A stretch of DNA of 64,000 bases from Mycolicibacterium sp. TUM20985 (GCF_030295745.1 NZ_AP027291.1:1550001-1614000), one strand, 5' to 3'; shown: positions 55,612 to 64,000, numbered from the stretch's first letter. Notes: generated by a model not told the origin, from the letters alone. Numbers and translations: made by a program.

Positions 55612-57195
55612 TCAGCGTGGAGCCGGGCGTCCGGCCATGTGCAGTGCGGCGAGGTGGCTGAACAACATGGAGGCGCCGATCGGGTTGCCGCCGCCGGGGT
55701 ACACGGTGCCACTGACGGCGGCCATCGTGTTGCCGGCGGCGTACAGCCCGGGAATGGGCCGACCGTCGTCGTCGAGCACGCGCGCGTCGGCGTCGGTGAC
55801 CAGCCCGCCCTTGGTGCCCAGGTCGGACAGGCCGAACGCCGCGGCGTGGAAGGGCGGCTGATCGATCGCTACCAGCGGCGAGGCACCGCCCGTGAAAGTG
55901 CGATCGTAGGCCTCGTCGCCACGTCCGAAGTCCCGGTCGACGCCCTCGGCGACCAGCTCGTTGAAGCGCGCGACCGTGGCCTGCAGTTCGGCGGGCGGTA
56001 CCCCGATGATCACGGCGAGGTCCTCCAGAGTGTCTGCGGTGTGCCACAACCCGGCATCGCGATAGCGTTCGGTCGCCACCAGCGATACGCTGGCCGACTT
56101 CACCGGTGGCACCCCGCCGTCGGCGTCGTCGTAGATCATCCAGAACGGCAAACCCACTGCGCCAGCGGCAATCTGGTCGACGACCGTCCGCCCCAGCCGG
56201 TCGTACGGGCCGGATTCGTTGACGAACCGCCGCCCGCCGGAGTCGACGAAGATGCCGCCGGTGAACCACAGCGAGAACGTCGACCGGCCGTCGGGGTGCG
56301 TCAATCCCGGTGACCACCATGCCTGATCCATCAGGTCGGTGGCCGCGCCGACGCCGATGGCGGCCCGGTGCGCGGCGCCGTCGTTGCCCGGCGCGCCCAT
56401 CGTGTCCGCGACCCTGCCGGGGACGCCGAACGAGCGACGCATCTCCGCATTCTGCTCGAAACCGCCTGCGGCGAGGAGCACGCCGCGTCGGGCGCGGATG
56501 CGCACCTGCTCGCCGTGGCGCTGCACGACGGCTCCGGTGACGACGCCGTCCTCGAGCACCAGATCGGTGAGCGGAGACTCGAGGTGGATCGCTGCGTCGG
56601 GGAAGCGGCGAAGCGCGGCAAGGAAGCGACCGATCAGGGCGCGACCACCCGTGAGCAGATCCGGTGCGGGCACGCCGAGACGTTCGGTGTCCAACGGTCC
56701 ACGGACCCGGTCGGCGTAGGGGCCGAGGGCGTCCGCATGCAACGCCCGGGACACGATGTGGCGCATACCGTCCAGGCGTGCGCCGGGCGCACCACCGAAG
56801 TAGTCGGGCCACGGCAGCACCTTGAACTTGAACGTCCCCTCCTCCGGGTCCGCCTCGAGGTATTCGATGAGCCGCGCGCCACCGCGAACGTAGGCGTCCT
56901 GCAGTGCACGTGGCGTGCGGTCGCCGACGACGGCGTGGAAGTACTTCAGGGCCTCGTCGATGGTGTCGTCGACGCCGGCGCGGCGCAACACCGGATTGCA
57001 CGGGAACCACATGCCGCCGCCGCCGGAGTAGGCCGTGGTCCCGCCGAACTGGTCACTCCCCTCGACGAGTGCGACGGACAAGCCCTCCCGTGCGGCGGTA
57101 TAGGCGCCCGTGATCCCGCCGCCAGAGCCGACGACGACGACGTCGACGGTCTCGTCCCAGTCGGGGGAGGTGGCGGCTGACACTTCGGTGGTCAT
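55612..57195 (-). CDS. FAD-binding dehydrogenase of the 3-ketosteroid-delta1-dehydrogenase (KstD) type
   Basis: A flavoprotein of 527 residues. The N-terminal FAD motif is VVVVGSGGGITGAYTAAREG, followed by GSDQFGGTTAYSGGGGMWFP. The C-terminal FAD site is GLYAAGNTMAAVSGTVYPGG, followed by NPIGASMLFSHLAALHMAG. This layout is that of KstD and related fumarate-reductase-like dehydrogenases that oxidise ring ketones, but many paralogues exist in actinobacteria and the true substrate may not be a steroid. It lies between SDR genes, with ten bases to the next gene upstream, in one operon. Confidence 0.9.
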   Translation of the reverse strand: MTTEVSAATSPDWDETVDVVVVGSGGGITGAYTAAREGLSVALVEGSDQFGGTTAYSGGGGMWFPCNPVLRRAGVDDTIDEALKYFHAVVGDRTPRALQDAYVRGGARLIEYLEADPEEGTFKFKVLPWPDYFGGAPGARLDGMRHIVSRALHADALGPYADRVRGPLDTERLGVPAPDLLTGGRALIGRFLAALRRFPDAAIHLESPLTDLVLEDGVVTGAVVQRHGEQVRIRARRGVLLAAGGFEQNAEMRRSFGVPGRVADTMGAPGNDGAAHRAAIGVGAATDLMDQAWWSPGLTHPDGRSTFSLWFTGGIFVDSGGRRFVNESGPYDRLGRTVVDQIAAGAVGLPFWMIYDDADGGVPPVKSASVSLVATERYRDAGLWHTADTLEDLAVIIGVPPAELQATVARFNELVAEGVDRDFGRGDEAYDRTFTGGASPLVAIDQPPFHAAAFGLSDLGTKGGLVTDADARVLDDDGRPIPGLYAAGNTMAAVSGTVYPGGGNPIGASMLFSHLAALHMAGRPAPR

Positions 57196-57204
57196 GGCGA
57201 ATTC

Positions 57205-58023
57205 CTAACTCCGGAGGGTGAATCCGGCATCCAGCGGCCACGACGTGCCGGTGATGAACGCTGCGTCGTCGGAGACCAGCCAGGCCACCGCGGTCGCGAT
57301 CTGCTCGGGCTGGAGCAGTGCTATCGGGAGGGCATTGAGCTGGCTGGCGAGCCAGGGGTCACCGGCGGCGGACAACCTCATCGTGGTCTCGTTGAGGATC
57401 ATGTCGGTCGCCACGCCGCTGGGGTGGATCGTGTTGACCCGGATGGAGTGCTCGGCGAGTTGGTCGGCCCACACCTGCATCAGGGCGACCAGGCCGCGCT
57501 TGGACGCGGCGTACCCCTGGACGCCCGCACGCTCGGTGCCCGCGGCCCTGATGCCCTGGGTGGAACTGACCAGCACGATGGAGCCGCCACGGCCACCGGC
57601 GATCAGGGCGGGGATGGCCGCATCCACGGTGTTCCAGGCGCCGATCAGGTTCACCTCCACGACGTCGCGGAACGTGGTGGCCCGCTCGAGGGTGTCGCTG
57701 ACGCGGATGATGCCGGCGTTGGCGATGACGACGTCGAGGCGGCCGAACTCCTCGACGCCGGCTGCGACGGCCTCGCCGACCGCCTCGGGATCGCGTACGT
57801 CGGCTTGGCGGACCAAGATTCGACGTCCCCGACCCTGGACCAGTCCGACCGTCTCGGCGAGGTCGTCGGCGGTCGAGCCGGGGTAGTCGGTGGAGTCGAA
57901 CTCGGCGCAGACGTCGATCGCGATGACGTCGGCGCCCTCGCTGGCGAGCTTTACGGCGTGCGCGCGACCCATCCCGCGTGCGGCTCCGGTGATGAGCGCG
58001 ACCTTGCCGGTCATGGTTGCCAT
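57205..58023 (-). CDS. Mycofactocin-coupled SDR family oxidoreductase
   Basis: A short-chain dehydrogenase of about 272 residues with the features of the mycofactocin-dependent group: TGAARGMGRAHAVKLASEGA, VIAIDVCAEFDST and an insertion with STADDLAETVGLVQGRGRR before the strand RQADVRD, which helps keep the nicotinamide cofactor bound. The catalytic parts are SIVLVSSTQGIRA and QGYAASKRG. Such enzymes pass electrons to the peptide-derived redox cofactor mycofactocin rather than free NAD. ATG 58023 has AAGGAC upstream; ATG 58014 is also possible. It belongs to the catabolic block. Confidence 0.9.
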   Translation of the reverse strand: MATMTGKVALITGAARGMGRAHAVKLASEGADVIAIDVCAEFDSTDYPGSTADDLAETVGLVQGRGRRILVRQADVRDPEAVGEAVAAGVEEFGRLDVVIANAGIIRVSDTLERATTFRDVVEVNLIGAWNTVDAAIPALIAGGRGGSIVLVSSTQGIRAAGTERAGVQGYAASKRGLVALMQVWADQLAEHSIRVNTIHPSGVATDMILNETTMRLSAAGDPWLASQLNALPIALLQPEQIATAVAWLVSDDAAFITGTSWPLDAGFTLRS

Positions 58024-58029
58024 GTGTAC

Positions 58030-58863
58030 TCAGTCCTTGGGGAAGTTGACGTTCTTGGTCACGGATTCCCACTCGTCGATCGACGCGGAGAAGGCGGCGA
58101 GCTTGTCGCGCACCGCCTTCAGCACGTCCCTCCCGAGCAGCAGGCGAAGGGGTGGCTCGTCGAGGGTGGTCACCATGAGCACGGCCTCGGCGACCTTGCG
58201 GGGATCGCCGGGCAGGTGGTTGGCGAACTCCTTGATCATCGTCTTGCGGGTGCCGACGCCGTCGTCGTAATCGCCGATCGGAGTGGCCGACTCCCACATG
58301 GACCGAGCCGCCCAGTCGGTGCGGAACGCTCCGGGCTCGATCGCGGTCACCTTGATGCCGAACGGCTTGACCTCTTGCGCCAGCGCCTCGGTCAACGCCT
58401 CGAGGGCGAACTTCGTCGAGGAGTAGTACGCATTGGGCGGGTTGGCCACCAAGCCCGTCATCGACGAGATGTTCACGATGTGCCCGGACTGGCGGGCCCG
58501 CATGCCGGGCAGCACGGCCTTGATGGTGTCCACGACCCCGAAGTAGTTGGTGTCGAACAGCTTTCGGACCTGCGCGTCCTCGCCCTCCTCGATCGCGGAC
58601 AGGTAGCCATTGCCCGCGTTGTTGACCAGGACGTCGATCCCGCCGAACGCCTCGTCGGTGGCGCGCACCGCCGCGGCGATCTGGTCGGAGTCGGTGACGT
58701 CGAGGGCGACGACCACCGCGCGGTCGCCGAAGTCCTCGGCGAAGTCGGCCACGGTCTCGGTGCGGCGCGCGGTCACGACCACGGAGTGGCCGGCTTCCAA
58801 GGCAGCACGGGCGATCTCGCGACCGATGCCGGTGGAGCACCCGGTGATCAACCAGCGGCTCAT
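58030..58863 (-). CDS. SDR family oxidoreductase 2
   Basis: A short-chain dehydrogenase of 277 residues. It has the motif ITGCSTGIGREIARAALEAG, with a basic residue pattern (VTARRTETV) that favours NADP, NNAGNGYLSA, and catalytic HIVNISSMTG and NAYYSSTKFALE. The long C-terminal tail with LLLGRDVLKAVRDKLA is typical of the actinobacterial retinol-dehydrogenase-like group. ATG 58863 lies one base after the stop of the DUF1214 gene, and six bases separate it from the next SDR, so they are in one operon. Confidence 0.92.
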   Translation of the reverse strand: MSRWLITGCSTGIGREIARAALEAGHSVVVTARRTETVADFAEDFGDRAVVVALDVTDSDQIAAAVRATDEAFGGIDVLVNNAGNGYLSAIEEGEDAQVRKLFDTNYFGVVDTIKAVLPGMRARQSGHIVNISSMTGLVANPPNAYYSSTKFALEALTEALAQEVKPFGIKVTAIEPGAFRTDWAARSMWESATPIGDYDDGVGTRKTMIKEFANHLPGDPRKVAEAVLMVTTLDEPPLRLLLGRDVLKAVRDKLAAFSASIDEWESVTKNVNFPKD

Positions 58864-58864
58864 G

Positions 58865-60118
58865 TCAAAGTGTCCCTTCGGGAAGGCGCCGCAGATATGC
58901 CGTGCGGCGATCGGCGAGCTGTTGCGCGCGTTCGGCTTCCGAGACCCGGCGCAGGCCCGGCACCACCCGTGCGAGGTCATCGAGCCTCACCACCCGGCCC
59001 CGGGCTCCGAGGTCGGCGGTCGGACCGTCGCCACCGAATTCGGCCATCCGCAGCGTCAGGATGCCCTCGTGGAGGCCATCGGAGTCGATCCAATTGGCCA
59101 CGCCGGGATCGGTGGGGGCGATGACGTAGGTGTAGCTGCCGTCCTCGTTGGCTTCGGACTGCGCCTTGTTCAGGCTGCCGGTGCGATCGACGAGGTTCAA
59201 CGTGGTGCCCCAGATGTTGCTCAGCGGCACGGTGAAGTACTCGGCGCCGCCGTCGCCGACGTCGACGACGAAGGCCTCGCCGGGGTTCAGCTCGAACCGG
59301 CCCATGACGTACACCTGGCTGCGCATCGCCCCGACCTTGTCCGCCGACCAGGCCAGGTCGAAGTGGTTGGGTGCCATCTTGTAGACGCCGTGGCTGAGCT
59401 TTCCCGTGAAGTTGGCGAAGTGCGCCATCATCGCCGCCGTGGCATCGGCCTGTTCGTCCAAGGTCCTGGCCGCAGTGCGCGGAGCATCGCCGAGTCGTTG
59501 CACGACGAGATGATTCGCGTCGTCGCGGTCCCAGTTCAGCAGCACGTCGCGGATGTAGAACTCGTGGGCGTCCGGCGTGGACTGCACGTGGTTGGGGCGG
59601 TCACCCGCCGGGTCGGCGTCGACGGTGATGGTGAAGGACCCGTCGGCGTCGACGTCCATGGTGCGGCCGTTGAGCACCGCGACGGTGCCCATGTTCGCGT
59701 CCCACAGCGTGAAGTAGTTCTCGGTCATGCGATGTTCGCCGACTCGACCGTGAATCTCGTAGCGTTCGTCACCGGAGATCGGGATCACGCGGTAGACGCT
59801 GTCGGGATTGTCGATGCCCCAACGGGATCCGGGGATCTGGCGGTCCGCCACCGGGTGGGCCAGCCGGGTGATGCAGCTGACCTTGGGCCGGAGCTTGTCC
59901 TGGTTCGACGACCACACCGCGGCGGAGAACATCACTTCGGCGAACGCGTCGTCGAAGCGCTCGCGCATGGCCACCGACGCCTTGGCCCGCCCCAGCCACG
60001 TCTCGGCCACGCTGCGGTACGCCGCCCTGACGGTCGGGTGATTGGTGAGTTCGAGCGCCGCCAGCTCCTGCTCGTGCTGCGACGTCGTGGCTACCGGGTC
60101 ACCGGTGAAGTCAGGCAT
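58865..60118 (-). CDS. DUF1214-domain protein (cytosolic)
   Basis: A 417-residue protein without signal peptide. Its second half has the DUF1214 pattern: EAFVVDVGDGGAEYFTVPLS, then GSYTYVIAPTDPGVANWIDS and EGILTLRMAEFG. The secreted paralogue at 17.0-18.9 kb ends with a related series of motifs. The biochemical role of DUF1214 is not established; such genes often stand next to dehydrogenases and sulfotransferases. ATG 60118 overlaps the sulfotransferase end by eight bases. The longer frame to 60289 is rejected as it lies within that gene. Confidence 0.87.
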   Translation of the reverse strand: MPDFTGDPVATTSQHEQELAALELTNHPTVRAAYRSVAETWLGRAKASVAMRERFDDAFAEVMFSAAVWSSNQDKLRPKVSCITRLAHPVADRQIPGSRWGIDNPDSVYRVIPISGDERYEIHGRVGEHRMTENYFTLWDANMGTVAVLNGRTMDVDADGSFTITVDADPAGDRPNHVQSTPDAHEFYIRDVLLNWDRDDANHLVVQRLGDAPRTAARTLDEQADATAAMMAHFANFTGKLSHGVYKMAPNHFDLAWSADKVGAMRSQVYVMGRFELNPGEAFVVDVGDGGAEYFTVPLSNIWGTTLNLVDRTGSLNKAQSEANEDGSYTYVIAPTDPGVANWIDSDGLHEGILTLRMAEFGGDGPTADLGARGRVVRLDDLARVVPGLRRVSEAERAQQLADRRTAYLRRLPEGTL

Positions 60119-61346
60119 GGTTCCCTCCTCGGGATCGGGCGCCCGTGCGGAACCGGGCATCGTAGCTGGTGAACCGCTCGTCGATCTGGGCGTCGGTGAG
60201 CCCGAAGTCGTTGGCGGCGTAGGCCGGTCGGGCGGCCTCCCGCGGACGCTCGACGAGCCAGCGTCGCATCGCCGTCTCCGCTTCGACACTCAGCGGCACG
60301 CCGATCGCGTCGTAGACCCGGGACACCTGACCGATCGGATCGGCGACCGCGTCGGTGAACTCCACGTCGGTACAGACCGCGGATTCGTCGGCCCATCGGT
60401 CCCGGGTGGCCATCGCGCGGTCGTTCGTCCAGCCCATCCGGTGCAGCCATTCGACGCCGACACGATGCCGGTCGACCCGGTCGGCGTGCATCGCGTGCAG
60501 CGTGGCGTTGAGGCTGGCGCCGGACGGGATGGTCTCGCGGGGGTCGCGGTGCATGTGGACGACGTGGAGGTCGGGGAATTGGGCGCGTAGCGCGTCGAGG
60601 TACCCGAGGTGGGCCGGCGACTTCAGCACCCAGCGCTCGGCGTGGCTCGAACCGTCCCGGCCCGCCTGGCGCTTCTGCCACTGCAGGAACTGCAGCATCC
60701 GGTGCAGATACGCGTACGCGGGGGCGAAGTCCTGACGGTCGAGCCAGGACCGGTAGCGCGGCACGTGCGCGCCGGACTCCGGTACGTGCGACAGGAAGGC
60801 GTCGGAGAGGAACACGATCTCCTCTTCGGGTTCGCGGGCGTACATGGGGTGGATGGCGAACAGTTCGGGGGCGAGCTCACGCGTCGCGGCTTCACGCTTC
60901 TCGCTGACGACGATGCGAGGGTCTTCGGTCGCCTTGGCGAGCGAAGCGCCGGCAGGATGATCCGACCACCGGTAGTCGAGTTTCGGCGCCACCTCGACGA
61001 CCTCCCAGCCGTACGCACAGTGAAAGCGGTTGTCTGCGGCCAGGAGTCGTTGCAGCAGCGTGGTGCCGCTGCGCATCATGCCGACGACCACGATGGGCGC
61101 GACGATCGTCTCCTCGAGAATCTCGGGATGCCGCCGGATCCATTCCTGCGCCCGCAGACGCATCCGCAGACTGTGCACCAGACCGGAACGCAGGATGTGC
61201 ACGCCGACGTCGTTGAGGTCTGCGGCGGCGTAGTCCTCGGTCAGGACGGCGAGCGCCGCCTCGAACGGCACGGGACCCCCGTCGGCCAACCCCTCCTTCT
61301 GCTGCGCGCTGTGCAGGAGCAGCGCCGGGTCGAACGGATGCGGCAC
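60111..61346 (-). CDS. Sulfotransferase family protein
   Basis: Predicted PAPS-dependent sulfotransferase of 411 residues. The 5'-phosphosulfate loop is VVVGMMRSGTTLLQRLL; the 3'-phosphate region is LHVVHMHRDPRETIPSGASL. The conserved stretch WVLKSPAHLGYLDALRAQFP is typical of the Stf group with many members in mycobacteria (lipid, sterol or trehalose sulfation). GTG/ATG 61346 lies four bases from the end of the NTF2-like gene, indicating one operon. The substrate may be a hydroxyl made or consumed by the neighbouring SDRs; this is inference. Confidence 0.92.
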   Translation of the reverse strand: MPHPFDPALLLHSAQQKEGLADGGPVPFEAALAVLTEDYAAADLNDVGVHILRSGLVHSLRMRLRAQEWIRRHPEILEETIVAPIVVVGMMRSGTTLLQRLLAADNRFHCAYGWEVVEVAPKLDYRWSDHPAGASLAKATEDPRIVVSEKREAATRELAPELFAIHPMYAREPEEEIVFLSDAFLSHVPESGAHVPRYRSWLDRQDFAPAYAYLHRMLQFLQWQKRQAGRDGSSHAERWVLKSPAHLGYLDALRAQFPDLHVVHMHRDPRETIPSGASLNATLHAMHADRVDRHRVGVEWLHRMGWTNDRAMATRDRWADESAVCTDVEFTDAVADPIGQVSRVYDAIGVPLSVEAETAMRRWLVERPREAARPAYAANDFGLTDAQIDERFTSYDARFRTGARSRGGNHA

Positions 61347-61350
61347 GGGC

Positions 61351-61815
61351 TCAGAACTTCAAGTGTTGGCTGGTGTCGCCGATCTGATCGACGTACATGG
61401 TCCTGGTGTCGAACCACCACGAGCCGTCGATCCGCTGAAAGGTGTCGTGATAATGGCCCGTCACGATGACCTGCAGAGGCAGTTCGGGCGTGGCCTGGGT
61501 GACGCAGTAGTAGGCGCTCGAGCGCGCCGTGCCCGCGTCATCGTCGACGTGCACGTGCACGTTGGTGGTCAGATGCTTGGTCTTGGGGGTGCCGTCGTCG
61601 TAGATGCGCGTGGCCATCTCGTACAGCCGACGTACCCCGGTGGCGCCGGTGAACACCGTCTCCGGTGGGCCGTCCTCGACACCGCAGATGCGGCCGTGCT
61701 CGAAGAGCGCGGCAACCCCGTCGAGATCGCCTGCATCGAGTCGCTCTGCGTAGGTGTAGAGAAGGTTCTCGATCGTGCGTGCGCTGTCAGTCATCAGCGC
61801 CAGTTTGGTAGACAT
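61351..61815 (-). CDS. NTF2-like (SnoaL-type) family protein
   Basis: A 154-residue cone-fold protein with the common start ENLLYTYAERLDAGDLDGVA, ALFEHGRI and the strands VIVTGHYHDTFQRIDGSWWF. Relatives bind small hydrophobic ligands or act as isomerases and dehydratases (delta5-3-ketosteroid isomerase fold). It is the first gene of the minus-strand block, divergent from the SDR at 61.9 kb across a 60-base gap that carries a dyad. ATG 61815 is used; ATG 61794 is an alternative. Confidence 0.87.
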   Translation of the reverse strand: MSTKLALMTDSARTIENLLYTYAERLDAGDLDGVAALFEHGRICGVEDGPPETVFTGATGVRRLYEMATRIYDDGTPKTKHLTTNVHVHVDDDAGTARSSAYYCVTQATPELPLQVIVTGHYHDTFQRIDGSWWFDTRTMYVDQIGDTSQHLKF

Positions 61816-61844
61816 GACCGGATTTGTGTCTAGTTTCCGGGAAA

Positions 61845-61860
61845 GCTCTCTCGAGAGTGC
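61845..61860. promoter_or_regulatory. Dyad in the divergent promoter of the catabolic block
   Basis: GCTCTCTCGAGAGTGC, with a perfect core CTCTCGAGAG (61848-61857) and GC/GC ends. It sits between the NTF2-like gene and the divergent SDR, so one regulator could control both. No regulator gene is close by. Confidence 0.4.
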
Positions 61861-61863
61861 AGT

Positions 61864-61869
61864 TAGTCT
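61864..61869 (+). promoter_or_regulatory. -10 element for a leaderless SDR transcript
   Basis: TAGTCT followed by six bases and then GTG 61876; the dyad at 61845-61860 lies just upstream. Confidence 0.35.
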
Positions 61870-61875
61870 CAGCCG

Positions 61876-62766
61876 GTGACGTCACTGTGGTCTCCGACCC
61901 GACTCGGCAATCTGACCGGCAAGCGCATCATCGTGACGGGAGCCACCAACGGCGTAGGTCTGGCGACGGCAGGTACCCTCGCCCGCGCGGGTGCCCACGT
62001 GATCCTCGCGGTGCGCAACGTCGAATTGGGCGCCCAGCGCGCTGCCGAGATCGGTGGCGACACGTCGGTGGTGAAGCTCGACCTCGCCGATCAGGCGTCG
62101 GTGCGGGCCTTTCCCGATCTGTTCGACGGTGACGTCGACGTCCTGATCAACAACGCCGGGGTGGTCGTGCAGAGCCGGTCGGACACCGTTGATGGTTTCG
62201 AGATGACGCTGGGTACGAACTTCCTCGGCCCGTTCGCGTTGACCAATCTCCTGTTCGGCCGGGTGCGTTCGCACATCGTCAACGTTGCCTCCGACGCGCA
62301 CAGGTCGGCCGTGATCGCGATGGACGATCCGCATCTGCGCACCCGCAAGTGGTCGGCGTTCCCCGCCTACGGACGCTCGAAGCTCGCGGTGATGCTGTGG
62401 GGTCTCGAGCTCGACCGTCGGCTGCGCGCCGCGGGGTCACCGGTCACCAGCCAACTGACCCATCCCGGCTGGGTGGCCTCCAACCTGTCGAACGTCTCCG
62501 ACAAGCGGGTGATGTCGGCATTCCACGCGGTGGTGAAGTCGGCGGCAGGAGTGCTGGCCAATGACCTCGACGCGGGTGCCGCGCCGACTCTGTACTGCAT
62601 CAGCGAACCGATTCCGCCGGGAAGCTACGTGGGCATCGACAGCAGATTCGGGCTCAAGGGCGGTCCGACGTTGAGTGGGCGTTCGGCGGGGGCCTGTGAT
62701 TACGAGCTCGCCGCTCGATTGGTGACCTTTGCCGAGAAGGAAACGGGCACAACGATTCCCGTCTGA
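61876..62766 (+). CDS. SDR family oxidoreductase 3 (WWOX/retinol-dehydrogenase-like)
   Basis: A short-chain dehydrogenase of 296 residues. The cofactor motif is IIVTGATNGVGLATAGTLA, and VILAVRNVELG suggests NADP. VLINNAGVVVQ is followed by the catalytic Ser in HIVNVASDAHRSA and Tyr/Lys in FPAYGRSKLAVML. It is divergent from the catabolic block and probably belongs to it functionally. GTG 61876 fits a leaderless transcript. Confidence 0.92.
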   Translation: MTSLWSPTRLGNLTGKRIIVTGATNGVGLATAGTLARAGAHVILAVRNVELGAQRAAEIGGDTSVVKLDLADQASVRAFPDLFDGDVDVLINNAGVVVQSRSDTVDGFEMTLGTNFLGPFALTNLLFGRVRSHIVNVASDAHRSAVIAMDDPHLRTRKWSAFPAYGRSKLAVMLWGLELDRRLRAAGSPVTSQLTHPGWVASNLSNVSDKRVMSAFHAVVKSAAGVLANDLDAGAAPTLYCISEPIPPGSYVGIDSRFGLKGGPTLSGRSAGACDYELAARLVTFAEKETGTTIPV

Positions 62767-62772
62767 TCAACC

Positions 62773-63627
62773 TCAGCCGCGGTCGAGGGCCCAGCGGATG
62801 CCACCGACCAGGGTCCGGCCGGCCACGCGCACGGCAGTGCCCTCCAGCGGCGGTAGGTAGGGCAGTCGCAGCGGCAGCCGCGCCCAGGCGGGCAGCATGG
62901 CCACCGAAGTGGCGGCGAGGACCGCATACGGCGGTTTGGCCAGCAGCGGTAACGGCGGGGTCAGCAGCAGGAACTTCGCGGCCTCCCGCGCCGCCGCGGT
63001 GCCGATCAGTTCGGGCCGATAGTCCGCCAGCCGCTGCTTCAACTCGCGCTCGGTGCGTGGCGGGTCGAGCACCCCGAGCGCGGCGGCGACCCGCGCGGTG
63101 TCGGCGACGTAGCCGTCACGGCCCTCCTGATCCAAGGGGTTGGCCCCGTAGAGCTGATGCGCCATGAGGAAACTGTCGATCTCCGCGATGTGCACCCATT
63201 CGAGGAGATGCGGGTCCGACGCGGCGTACGGACGCCCGTCTTCGGCCGTTCCCTGCACCCGCCGGTGGATTCCGCGGACCTTGTCGACGGCGCGCTGAGC
63301 GTCGTCTTCCGGGCCGAACGTGGTGACGGCGAGGAACGTGCTGGTGCGCTGCAGCCGACCCCATGGATCGCCCTTGTAGTCGGAGTGACCGGCGACCCCC
63401 GCCATCGCCAGGGGATGCAGTGACTGGAGAAGGAGTGCTCTCAGTCCGCCGACGAACATCGACGCGTCACCGTGAACCCGCCTGATCGGGCGGTCCTCGC
63501 CGAACCACCGCGGCCCGGGGGTGTCATGGATGCGGGCTCGATTGGCGGGGCCGTCGGGACCGGCGACCATGCCGAAGAGTCTCTGACCGAGGCCGTCGCG
63601 GACCGTCGTCAATCCAGGCAATGCCAC
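62773..63627 (-). CDS. Oxygenase MpaB-type (DUF2236) protein
   Basis: A 284-residue protein of the DUF2236 group, to which the fungal oxygenase MpaB and bacterial latex-clearing heme proteins belong. The conserved His-rich parts LLQSLHPLAMAGVAGHSDYK and LLEWVHIAEIDSFLMAHQLY fit a heme-binding site. The group cleaves isoprenoid or polyprenyl double bonds in characterised cases. Its stop lies six bases from the convergent SDR stop. It might act on the same class of compound as the catabolic block, which is speculative. Confidence 0.85.
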   Translation of the reverse strand: MALPGLTTVRDGLGQRLFGMVAGPDGPANRARIHDTPGPRWFGEDRPIRRVHGDASMFVGGLRALLLQSLHPLAMAGVAGHSDYKGDPWGRLQRTSTFLAVTTFGPEDDAQRAVDKVRGIHRRVQGTAEDGRPYAASDPHLLEWVHIAEIDSFLMAHQLYGANPLDQEGRDGYVADTARVAAALGVLDPPRTERELKQRLADYRPELIGTAAAREAAKFLLLTPPLPLLAKPPYAVLAATSVAMLPAWARLPLRLPYLPPLEGTAVRVAGRTLVGGIRWALDRG

Positions 63628-63719
63628 GCCTTCGACAGTACGCCCGGCGTCCCGGGGTGGGATTTGGCGAAGGTGCGACGGAAGGGTGACGCCGTGGCGA
63701 TGCCGTCCTCATCGACCGT

Positions 63720-64000
63720 CTAGCGGTACCTCGCGGCCAACTGCCGTCGATGCGAGGCGGGGGAGCCGTACAGCGAGCGGTTCAGGATGGCGCGTTTGAG
63801 GTACACGTGGAGCCCGCTCTCCCAGGTGTAACCGATGCCACCGTGCAGCTGCATGGCCTTCCCGACGACGTCGACCGCGGCGGCGCAGGTGTAGGACTTC
63901 GCCATGGCCGCGGTGGTCTTCGAGTCGCCCGTGGCCAATGCCTCGGCGGCGGCGGCGACCAACTCCCGGGCCACCGAGAGCTGCACCAGCATGTCCGCAC
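63720..64000 (-). CDS. Acyl-CoA dehydrogenase, C-terminal part (5' end outside the window)
   Basis: The last 93 codons of an acyl-CoA dehydrogenase: the final helix bundle with ELVAAAAEALATGDSKTTAA and the FAD-contacting stretch QLHGGIGYTWESGLHVYLKR, ending at 63720. The frame is open to the window edge, so the catalytic domain is missing here. It is a flavin-dependent enzyme of fatty-acid or sterol side-chain oxidation. The 92-base gap to the MpaB gene holds nothing notable. Confidence 0.9.
   Translation of the reverse strand, partial: ADMLVQLSVARELVAAAAEALATGDSKTTAAMAKSYTCAAAVDVVGKAMQLHGGIGYTWESGLHVYLKRAILNRSLYGSPASHRRQLAARYR

Noticed and set aside
57424..59124. 566-codon plus-strand ORF opposite two SDR genes
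   Set aside because: Shadow frame with no recognisable domain and very biased composition.

Overview
The window is high-GC actinobacterial DNA, almost certainly from a fast-growing Mycobacterium/Mycolicibacterium. From about 20.6 to 49.2 kb the gene order follows M. tuberculosis Rv1320c-Rv1343c: class III cyclase, nucS, Rv1322-like, methylmalonyl-CoA epimerase, fadA4, thioredoxin/TPR protein, glgB-glgE, glgP, dinG, pncB, clpS, aosR, P1 peptidase, mec-cysO-cysM, rhomboid, cyclic-nucleotide phosphodiesterase, rph, rdgB, DUF3817 and an LprD-like lipoprotein. An MspA-type porin, a mycofactocin-coupled SDR, a PPOX/F420-type protein and many leaderless-looking promoters fit the same assignment.

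Region by region. (1) 0-4.8 kb: the end of an unidentified gene, a GlxA-type AraC regulator, and a TetR gene divergent from a TetX-like FAD monooxygenase plus MFS exporter, which looks like a drug modification and export cassette. (2) 4.8-13.4 kb: a small orphan protein, then an MFS exporter, two S9 (prolyl-oligopeptidase-type) peptidases, a DUF3887/alpha-beta hydrolase, a MerR regulator and a DUF3159 membrane protein. Three transcription units here share one unusual promoter (TTGACT, 19-bp spacer with a conserved core, -10, six bases, start codon). They look like a single MerR regulon. (3) 13.4-20.6 kb: a MarR-controlled RidA-PPOX pair with two visible palindromic operators, an SGNH hydrolase, an unknown protein, a secreted DUF1214 protein, a glutaminase-STAS protein and a small secreted protein. 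(4) 20.6-49.2 kb: the conserved core listed above, covering DNA repair, propionate/ketothiolase metabolism, the GlgE alpha-glucan pathway, NAD salvage, Clp adaptor, the CysO-dependent cysteine route and RNA/nucleotide housekeeping. It is interrupted by a Vgb-like propeller, an MspA porin and a zinc-metallopeptidase lipoprotein. murI, expected between the rhomboid and phosphodiesterase genes, is absent. (5) 49.3-54.7 kb: tRNA-Leu(UAG), a small unknown protein, a sulfatase overlapping an SRPBCC gene, and a large membrane protein with a kinase-like middle and a flippase-like end. (6) 54.7-64 kb: a tightly packed catabolic-looking block of SDRs, a KstD-like flavoprotein, DUF1214, a sulfotransferase and an NTF2-like protein, divergent from another SDR, then an MpaB-type oxygenase and the end of an acyl-CoA dehydrogenase.

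Three copies of a 53-bp nested palindrome lie 3-5 bases after the stop codons of three plus-strand genes. One copy supplies the last codons and stop of glgB on the other strand. No stretch without a gene exceeds 300 bases. No CRISPR array, insertion sequence, phage or replication origin was seen.
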